A DNA stretch of 12,325 bases from Actinomycetota bacterium. GTDB taxonomy: Bacteria > Actinomycetota > Actinomycetes > Actinomycetales > Microbacteriaceae. The translations under genes were made by a program, and so were the position numbers. The notes under the pieces were generated by a model, which was not told the origin of the DNA, searched no databases, and worked only from the letters and a program-made list of their open reading frames with translations. This document shows positions 8,352 through 12,325 of this stretch, in pieces. The stretch covers positions 1 to 12,325 of the forward strand of contig JAQBZV010000011.1 in NCBI GenBank assembly GCA_027728145.1, read 5' to 3'. Each line of letters starts with the position of its first letter. Position 1 is the first letter of the stretch.

Positions 8352-8357
8352 ATTGTA
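8352..8357 (-). promoter_or_regulatory. Candidate leaderless -10 for the kinase gene
   Basis: Read on the minus strand this is TACAAT, one base from the consensus TATAAT. Exactly 7 nt separate it from ATG 8344, which has no ribosome site. Transcription from that A would give a leaderless kinase message independent of the LysM gene. The -35 region (CCCAGG) is poor. If the upstream ATG 8362 were the start, this box would lie inside the coding region. Confidence 0.45.
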
Positions 8358-8392
8358 CGCATGGCTTAGGCGGCCCTGGGGATGCCACTCCA

Positions 8393-9874
8393 CTAGGTCA
8401 ATTCATAAAGCCAAGCCCAGGCGCTGGGCTCCCACTTCGCATACGCGTCGGGGTAGGCAGAAATCTGGACTCGTTGCGCAGCAACAGTGAGGGTCATGGA
8501 CTCCCACCCGGAAATATCGAGCAGTCCGCGCGTTTTACCCGCGTTGGGGTTGTTGGGGCCCCCAAAGAAAAGCCGGGTGGCGTAAGCGGGGTCCATAATC
8601 TGATCCACCGTTCCCCACCCGGACGAGGGACGCTGTTGATAGAGGCCAACAGAATCCCGGTCGCCCCAGCTGATGTTTCGCAAAGACGACTCCTGCATTG
8701 CCGTGGTGAGCGCAATCACAATGCCGTAATCAGAGACGCCCATCTCTCGGCCCACATTAACGATGATTTGAGCGTTGGCCCTGCGCTCGTCATTGAGCGG
8801 GGTGACGCTTCCCGACACGGGCTGACCGATGGATGATGTAGATTCAGCTTCCTCTGCGCTGTCCTCTTCCTCAGACTCGGCCGGGGTGACCGGAGTGGGG
8901 CTGGGTTCAGCCCTCTCAACCGGAGGGCTGGCGACCGGAGTGACCTTCTTCTCTGCAACCGGAGCCTTCGGTGATGGAACTTTGACAGTGATCAGCGCTG
9001 GCTGTTCAGCAAGCTCAATGTCGGCGGCGTCAAAAACATCGTGAGGTTCGCTGGCCTCTTGCACCGCTTCTGTTTCGGCAGTGTCCGCGGACAGCACTTG
9101 GTCGCTCGATTCGGCTGACGCCGGAATGACGGTGGGAGCTTGGGCCAGTGCGGGCATGATGGCCTCAGCATCGCGCTCCACCACGGGAGAGGTGGAGCCA
9201 GGGATGCGAATCATCTGGCCCGCATAGATGGTGCGTGAGTGCGAGAGATTATTGGCAGCTATGAGAGCTTCGGTCGAAATCCCCAGTCGGTCAGCGATGG
9301 TGCTAAGAGTTTCGCCGTTTTGGACAAGGTAGGCATTTCCTGCGACCCGAGCGGGGGAACCCGCGGCCTTCTTTGTCGGTTCCGCACTGAGCTTGAGGAC
9401 CTGGCCTGAGTGAAGGAGAGAGTTCCAGCTCAACCCATTGAGAGTGAGGATGGCCGGAGTGGGGATTCCAAAACTGTCCGCGATCGAAGAAACGGTGTCG
9501 CCGTCTTGAACCTCGTAGGTTGCGGGGAGGTCGGGTCGCAGAGTGGAGAGCACCGTGTGAGCGGCAGGAAGGAAAGCGCCCGAAAGTCTTTCCCCAATCC
9601 CCGGTCGTTGGTCGTGGGCGTGGTCTCCGCTGGCGCCAGGTTCCGCGGCAGTCGTTGAGTGCTGGACTAACCCAGGGGATATGACAGCACTGGTTGCCAG
9701 TGTTCCGGTCATGACAAAGGGGAGCGCTCCCATCAGTCCTCGCGAGAGCGCACCGGGTGTTGCATCACAGGGCTCGAACGTGTCAACCCGAGGTGACAGA
9801 CCTCGAAACACTGAGTGCTCGAGAGTGTCCTCCGCGGGCTCAGTGCTAAGGGGGGTCTGGTCCTGGTTGCTCAT
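8393..9874 (-). CDS. LysM-repeat protein with C-terminal lysozyme-like domain
   Basis: Envelope protein of about 493 residues. Numbered from the furthest start (GTG 9940, 515 residues): a hydrophobic segment at about 68-92, preceded by a polar, mostly acidic stretch, looks like a membrane anchor or signal segment. LysM 1 (about 142-185, YEVQDGDTVSSIADSFGI) and LysM 2 (about 204-247, YLVQNGETLSTIADRLGI) bind peptidoglycan. A Pro/Glu/Ala-rich linker (about 250-380) could span the wall. The C-terminal domain (about 385-513), with ALTTAMQESSL and VGLYQQRPSSGWGT, is found on many actinobacterial secreted proteins and resembles transglycosylase folds, with E417 a candidate catalytic acid. Hydrolytic activity is inferred. 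The start is unsure: ATG 9874 has GGAAGG only 1 nt away, ATG 9883 has no ribosome site, and GTG 9940 is 3 nt from a possible -10. It is upstream of, and probably co-transcribed with, the PASTA kinase. Confidence 0.88.
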   Translation of the reverse strand: MSNQDQTPLSTEPAEDTLEHSVFRGLSPRVDTFEPCDATPGALSRGLMGALPFVMTGTLATSAVISPGLVQHSTTAAEPGASGDHAHDQRPGIGERLSGAFLPAAHTVLSTLRPDLPATYEVQDGDTVSSIADSFGIPTPAILTLNGLSWNSLLHSGQVLKLSAEPTKKAAGSPARVAGNAYLVQNGETLSTIADRLGISTEALIAANNLSHSRTIYAGQMIRIPGSTSPVVERDAEAIMPALAQAPTVIPASAESSDQVLSADTAETEAVQEASEPHDVFDAADIELAEQPALITVKVPSPKAPVAEKKVTPVASPPVERAEPSPTPVTPAESEEEDSAEEAESTSSIGQPVSGSVTPLNDERRANAQIIVNVGREMGVSDYGIVIALTTAMQESSLRNISWGDRDSVGLYQQRPSSGWGTVDQIMDPAYATRLFFGGPNNPNAGKTRGLLDISGWESMTLTVAAQRVQISAYPDAYAKWEPSAWAWLYELT

Positions 9875-9943
9875 ACCTTCCATCGTTTCGTGGCATGGCG
9901 TTGATGCCCGTAGCGACGCTCCGCATCTCAACGCTGTCACAGG

Positions 9944-9949
9944 ATGATA
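9944..9949 (-). promoter_or_regulatory. Possible -10 box for the LysM gene
   Basis: TATCAT on the minus strand would start transcription near 9937, just inside the furthest possible start codon and about 55-65 nt before the ATGs at 9883 and 9874. This argues against GTG 9940 as the start. Its -35 region falls at the edge of the dyad at 9972-10001. Confidence 0.3.
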
Positions 9950-9971
9950 CCTGCGTCAATCACTGAGGCCT

Positions 9972-10001
9972 ATGTTACTCCAGTTAATCTGTCCGTAACA
10001 T
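9972..10001. repeat. Inverted repeat ATGTTAC-N16-GTAACAT (candidate operator)
   Basis: A perfect 7-bp inverted repeat (9972-9978 and 9995-10001) lies in the 187-nt divergent region between the LysM gene and the Rv2175c-like gene. It sits just upstream of the putative LysM -10, overlapping where a -35 or activator site would be. GTAAC-type half-sites are known for the actinobacterial cell-wall regulator MtrA, although usually as direct repeats, so that assignment is speculative. Confidence 0.5.
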
Positions 10002-10025
10002 TAGCTTCGGCGAATCGCCAGCTAA
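10001..10025. repeat. Hairpin-forming dyad next to the operator
   Basis: TTAGCT (10001-10006), a two-base bulge, then GGCGA-A-TCGCC (10009-10019), then AGCTAA (10020-10025) form an 11-bp imperfect palindrome. It adjoins the inverted repeat at 9972-10001. It may be a second protein site or, if transcribed rightward, a hairpin in the leader of the Rv2175c-like gene. There is no T-run, so it is not a terminator. Confidence 0.5.
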
Positions 10026-10061
10026 ACCCCTGGTGGCGGAGGATGAATCCGTGGGAACCTT

Positions 10062-10409
10062 GTGGACGTGACACAACGAGCCGACCTAACCTGGCTGAGC
10101 GTTCCCGAAGTCTGTGAGCGTCTCTCACTCACTCCGGGGAAAGTGCATCGCCTCGTGGAGGACAGAGCACTCCTGGGCCTGAAAGAGGGCGGCGTCTTTC
10201 GCATTCCCGACGTCTTCCTCGACGGGGCAACTGTTATCCCGGATATCAAGGGGACGGCCCTGGTGCTTATCGACGGCGGCTTTTCACCAGAAAGCGCGCT
10301 GGACTGGTTAGTGGAACCCCACGATGTGTTGGGAACAAGCCCCATTGAGGCGATCCGCGCCGGGCGAAAAACCGAGGTGCGCCGACTCGCTCAGACCCTC
10401 GCGCTCTAG
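10062..10409 (+). CDS. Rv2175c-like winged-helix DNA-binding protein
   Basis: 115-residue protein related to M. tuberculosis Rv2175c, a DNA-binding protein phosphorylated by the kinase PknL. Residues about 10-48 (LSVPEVCERLSLTPGKVHRLVED) form the helix-turn-helix, and GGVFRIPDVFL is the wing. The C-terminal half (about 60-115), with GTALVLIDGGF, ALDWLVEPHDVLGTSPIEAIRAGRKTEV (split here only by family blocks), matches the conserved Rv2175c C-terminal domain. The N-terminal tail carries Thr4 and Thr10, possible phosphosites by analogy with the tail phosphorylation of Rv2175c. The start is GTG 10062 or GTG 10068; the GGAGG at 10038-10042 is too far away (about 19 nt) to decide. Its TAG stop interlocks with the idsA TAG in a shared CTAG. 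DNA target and regulon are unknown. Confidence 0.87.
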   Translation: MDVTQRADLTWLSVPEVCERLSLTPGKVHRLVEDRALLGLKEGGVFRIPDVFLDGATVIPDIKGTALVLIDGGFSPESALDWLVEPHDVLGTSPIEAIRAGRKTEVRRLAQTLAL

Positions 10410-11521
10410 GCGTTGCGCTTCGTCACTGCGTCAGCAAGGCGACGAAGCTCCGACCGTGCGCCCTCGGTGATGCGGGCGTTGTCGAGAGCCTCCATCGCCG
10501 TGTCTGCGTAGTGCTGGATCATCTGCTCAACCTCATCGAGTGCTCCCGCGTCACGGAGGGTCGATTGCATGACCTCAATTTGCTCGGGGTTCAAGGTCCG
10601 ATCCCCCAAGAGTTCATTGAACACTCCTTTGGCGCTTGTGGGCATGGAAGCCTCGGCTAGGGCAACGAGAACTGTGCGCTTGCCTTCTCGCAAGTCATCT
10701 CCGGCCGGCTTCCCCGTCACTTCGGAGTCTCCGAAGACGCCGAGGACGTCGTCCCGCAGTTGAAACGCAATTCCGAGGGGTAACCCAAAGGACGAGAGAT
10801 CACTCAGATGCTCTGCGCTCGCCCCAGCGAGAGAGGCTCCGATCAGCAGCGGCGCTTCCATGCTGTATTTGGCCGACTTATAGGTCACTACTCGAAGAGC
10901 TCTTTCGAGTCGTTCGTTCTCTCCGTGATGGAACCAGGCGGCTTCCTCATGGATGTCGAGATACTGGCCTAGCGTGACCTCTTGTCGCATCGTGGAAAAC
11001 TGCGCTCTGGTCGACGCGATAACGGCTGCTGGAAGATCCGCGAGTGCCTCTGAGATGAGGTCGTCACTCCAGGCCAACAAGAGGTCGCCGAGGAGGAGAG
11101 CCGTCGAGGCCCCGAAATGTTCAGCAGTTCCTGAATAGGAGCGATCTCGGTGAATTCTTTCGAATGCTTTATGAGCAGCGGGAAGTCCGCGACGAGTGTC
11201 GGAATTGTCCATGATGTCGTCGTGGACGAGCGCGGCGGCGTGGAAAACCTCGAGAGCCGTGGCAAGAGAAATGACCGGAGAGACATCCTCCAGAGTTTCC
11301 AAACCGCCTAGAGGGTCGCCCTCAGAGTCCTGGTCAATCGCGCGCCAGCCCCAATAGCAAAACCGTGCACGAAATCGCTTGCCACTGCGCAGCATGCTGT
11401 TCGCGTAAGCGAGGATGTGCTCCAGGTCGGGGGAGATCGCATCCATCTCCTCGGAGCGAGCTTCGAGGAACGAGGTGATGCGGGAGTCGACTACATCGAC
11501 AAGTTTGATCTGCGCTGACAC
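10406..11521 (-). CDS. idsA: Trans-polyprenyl diphosphate synthase (GGPP-type or longer)
   Basis: 371-residue head-to-tail prenyltransferase that condenses isopentenyl diphosphate with allylic diphosphates, supplying precursors for carrier lipids, menaquinone or carotenoids. GKRFR (47-51) is the IPP-binding block. The first aspartate-rich motif is DDIMD (101-105), followed by TRRG (R110, R111). The second is QLRDDVLGVFGD (D257, D258), where the classic last Asp of DDxxD is Gly and an Asp lies downstream; this form is common in actinobacterial relatives. GKPAGDDLREGKRT (270-283) follows. A96, five residues before the first motif, is small, which suggests products of C20 or longer rather than farnesyl diphosphate (inference). 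The GTG start at 11521 lacks a ribosome site and has TAGGCT 6 nt upstream, so it is probably leaderless. Corresponds in position to M. tuberculosis idsA2. Confidence 0.94.
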   Translation of the reverse strand: MSAQIKLVDVVDSRITSFLEARSEEMDAISPDLEHILAYANSMLRSGKRFRARFCYWGWRAIDQDSEGDPLGGLETLEDVSPVISLATALEVFHAAALVHDDIMDNSDTRRGLPAAHKAFERIHRDRSYSGTAEHFGASTALLLGDLLLAWSDDLISEALADLPAAVIASTRAQFSTMRQEVTLGQYLDIHEEAAWFHHGENERLERALRVVTYKSAKYSMEAPLLIGASLAGASAEHLSDLSSFGLPLGIAFQLRDDVLGVFGDSEVTGKPAGDDLREGKRTVLVALAEASMPTSAKGVFNELLGDRTLNPEQIEVMQSTLRDAGALDEVEQMIQHYADTAMEALDNARITEGARSELRRLADAVTKRNA

Positions 11522-11527
11522 GCACCT

Positions 11528-11533
11528 AGCCTA
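11528..11533 (-). promoter_or_regulatory. Candidate leaderless -10 for idsA
   Basis: On the minus strand this reads TAGGCT and ends 6 nt before the GTG start at 11521, which has no ribosome site. The spacing is ideal for a leaderless transcript starting at the G of GTG. It lies 17 bp from the divergent TACACT at 11551-11556. Confidence 0.45.
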
Positions 11534-11550
11534 TCCTCAGGAAATCTGCG

Positions 11551-11556
11551 TACACT
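11551..11556 (+). promoter_or_regulatory. Candidate -10 box for the DUF3040 gene
   Basis: TACACT would start transcription near 11563, giving a leader of about 30 nt that holds the strong ribosome site GGGGAGGA (11581-11588), 4 nt before the ATG. No consensus -35 is present: the -35 position coincides with the idsA -10. Confidence 0.45.
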
Positions 11557-11592
11557 CTGTAGAAAATCAACCACTCATGTGGGGAGGACACT

Positions 11593-11976
11593 ATGCCACT
11601 TTCTGAACACGAGCAGCGCCTGCTCGAGGAAATGGAGCGCAACCTCTACAAGAACGAAGCCGATGTGATGAGCACCGCTGACTTCCGCAGGGCGCCCAAC
11701 TACACCGCGATTGCGGTCGGAGTTCTGATGGGTCTTGTCGGCCTTGTCACGATGGTCGTCGGGGTTTCTCTGGACATCACGCTAATCGGCGTCATCGGAT
11801 TTGGAGTTCTATTCGCCGGAGTGATGGTCGCCGTCGCAATTCCGGGTGCCCCGTCGGATGGCGCTCAAGCACCAAGGCCCAGTGCGCCTCGCGCCACGAG
11901 CCCCGCAGGCTCCTCCTCCTTCATGGATCGCCTCAATGACCGTTGGGAGCGCAGGGAGCGCGGCGAAGGCCTCTAG
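11593..11976 (+). CDS. DUF3040 family small membrane protein
   Basis: 127-residue actinobacterial protein of unknown function, corresponding to M. tuberculosis Rv2169c just before the dcw cluster. It opens with the family hallmark MPLSEHEQRLLEEMERNLY, an amphipathic helix. Two transmembrane helices (about 38-58 and 62-84) are separated by a short turn around SLDIT. A cytoplasmic Pro/Ser/Ala-rich tail ends in the family's closing helix, FMDRLNDRWERRERG (110-124). Both ends are probably cytoplasmic. The ATG is preceded by a strong GGGGAGGA. The gene ends in TAG and is followed 42 nt later by a strong intrinsic terminator, so it is expressed separately from mraZ. Its place beside the dcw cluster suggests an envelope or division role, unproven. 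Confidence 0.92.
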   Translation: MPLSEHEQRLLEEMERNLYKNEADVMSTADFRRAPNYTAIAVGVLMGLVGLVTMVVGVSLDITLIGVIGFGVLFAGVMVAVAIPGAPSDGAQAPRPSAPRATSPAGSSSFMDRLNDRWERRERGEGL

Positions 11977-12017
11977 CCCCCCGAGTGGAGCGCTAGCCCA
12001 AACTCACGTCACACCAG

Positions 12018-12044
12018 AAACCGGCCCTTCGGGGCCGGTTTTTT
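12018..12044 (+). terminator. Intrinsic terminator after the DUF3040 gene
   Basis: A 10-bp stem (12018-12027 with 12032-12041), rich in G and C, closes on a UUCG tetraloop, the most stable kind, and runs into six T (12039-12044). It separates the DUF3040 gene from mraZ. It is the only textbook terminator in the window. Confidence 0.95.
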
Positions 12045-12118
12045 GTTGCGCTTGCCTGGATTTCCGGGGTTTTTGGGGCGTGGAGCGGACTTGCGCAACG
12101 CGGGGAAGAAAAGTGTCC

Positions 12119-12158
12119 GAAGTGGTTGTATTTGGAGCAAAGTGGAGTAAAGTGGTGA
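12119..12158 (+). promoter_or_regulatory. MraZ-box operator array, 10-bp repeats
   Basis: Four 10-nt units in register begin at 12119 (GAAGTGGTTG), 12129 (TATTTGGAGC), 12139 (AAAGTGGAGT) and 12149 (AAAGTGGTGA). The last two are near perfect, the second is degenerate. Another AAAGTG lies at 12110-12115, 9 nt ahead of the first unit. Tandem AAAGTG-type repeats spaced by one helical turn before mraZ are the known binding sites of the MraZ ring, which represses its own operon. The array overlaps or adjoins the mraZ promoter; TACCTT at 12160-12165 is a possible -10. Confidence 0.8.
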
Positions 12159-12194
12159 ATACCTTCTAGTGGCCGGACGAGAAAGGGGAGCGCC

Positions 12195-12325
12195 ATGTTC
12201 TTGGGTACACACGCCCCCAAACTCGATGACAAAGGCCGAGTCATCCTTCCCGCACGATTCCGCGAGGAGCTCGCCAACGGTTTAGTTCTCACCCGAGGCC
12301 AAGAGAGATGAATCAATGTCTTCAC
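12195..12325 (+). pseudogene. mraZ: mraZ 5' part, interrupted by an in-frame TGA
   Basis: MraZ is a SpoVT/AbrB-fold transcription factor, usually about 140 residues, that heads and autoregulates the division and cell-wall cluster. ATG 12195 follows AGGGGAG (12184-12190) by 4 nt. The protein opens with [20 protein letters not shown] and continues through [18 protein letters not shown], a typical first AbrB half. Codon 39 (12309-12311) is TGA, where related proteins have Cys in ERCxxVF. The frame then resumes sensibly as INVF until the window ends at 12325. A single T-to-A change of TGT would explain it. As written, only 38 residues would be made, too few for a functional MraZ. It could be a true nonsense mutation or a sequence error near a contig edge; the rest of the gene lies outside the window. 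Confidence 0.8.

Noticed and set aside
7529..8836. 435-codon open frame on the plus strand
   Set aside because: It is antisense to the kinase catalytic domain and the LysM gene, whose minus-strand frames carry complete kinase motifs. The plus-strand translation has no recognisable domain.
9941..10061. c-di-AMP (ydaO-type) riboswitch before the LysM gene
   Set aside because: Such riboswitches do precede wall-hydrolase genes in actinobacteria, but the leader is short and I see none of the conserved core. The visible dyads look like protein sites.
12309..12311. Selenocysteine at the mraZ TGA
   Set aside because: TGA at a Cys position is suggestive, but MraZ is not a known selenoprotein family and the sequence after the TGA is cut off by the window end, with no visible SECIS-like hairpin. 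A mutation or error is simpler.
1..12325. Mobile elements, CRISPR arrays, tRNA or rRNA genes
   Set aside because: No transposase, terminal repeats, spaced repeats or RNA-gene sequences were seen on either strand.

Overview
The window comes from an actinobacterium, most likely a low-GC, compact-genome member of the Microbacteriaceae. This rests on the Actinobacteria-specific proteins it carries (DUF3040, an Rv2175c-type DNA-binding protein, a class II DAHP synthase, an EspI-like MinD/ParA ATPase), on their order, on GTG starts and apparent leaderless starts, and on a GC content that looks only moderately high by eye. The family and genus are inferred, not shown. Genes are tightly packed. No gap exceeds about 220 bases, and I see no mobile element, tRNA, rRNA or CRISPR array.

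Layout. Positions 1-1571 hold the C-terminal half of pyruvate carboxylase. A rightward block follows (1652-6380): an orphan MinD/ParA-type ATPase, peptide deformylase (1-nt overlap with the ATPase gene), a ROK sugar kinase, a PlsC acyltransferase and class II DAHP synthase (aroG). Facing it is a leftward pair (6377-9874): a LysM plus lysozyme-like secreted protein, then a PASTA Ser/Thr kinase of the PknL type. Next come a small rightward Rv2175c-like DNA-binding gene, a leftward polyprenyl diphosphate synthase, a rightward DUF3040 membrane protein with a textbook terminator, and the start of mraZ, normally the first gene of the division and cell-wall (dcw) cluster.

The order plsC - aroG - pknL - Rv2175c-like - idsA - DUF3040 - mraZ resembles the Mycobacterium tuberculosis stretch Rv2182c to Rv2166c, so this is a conserved core region rather than an accessory island. 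Much of it concerns the envelope: phospholipid acylation, isoprenoid carrier precursors, a wall-sensing kinase, a wall-binding hydrolase-like protein and the entry to the dcw cluster.

Points most worth a second look: mraZ has an in-frame TGA where relatives read Cys, although its operator array upstream is intact. Two convergent gene pairs have interlocked stop codons. Two adjacent dyads fill the divergent region between the LysM and Rv2175c-like genes. Several genes look leaderless, with a TANNNT box 6-8 nt before the start. The LysM/lysozyme-like protein sits directly upstream of the PASTA kinase. I found no clearly new multi-gene system.
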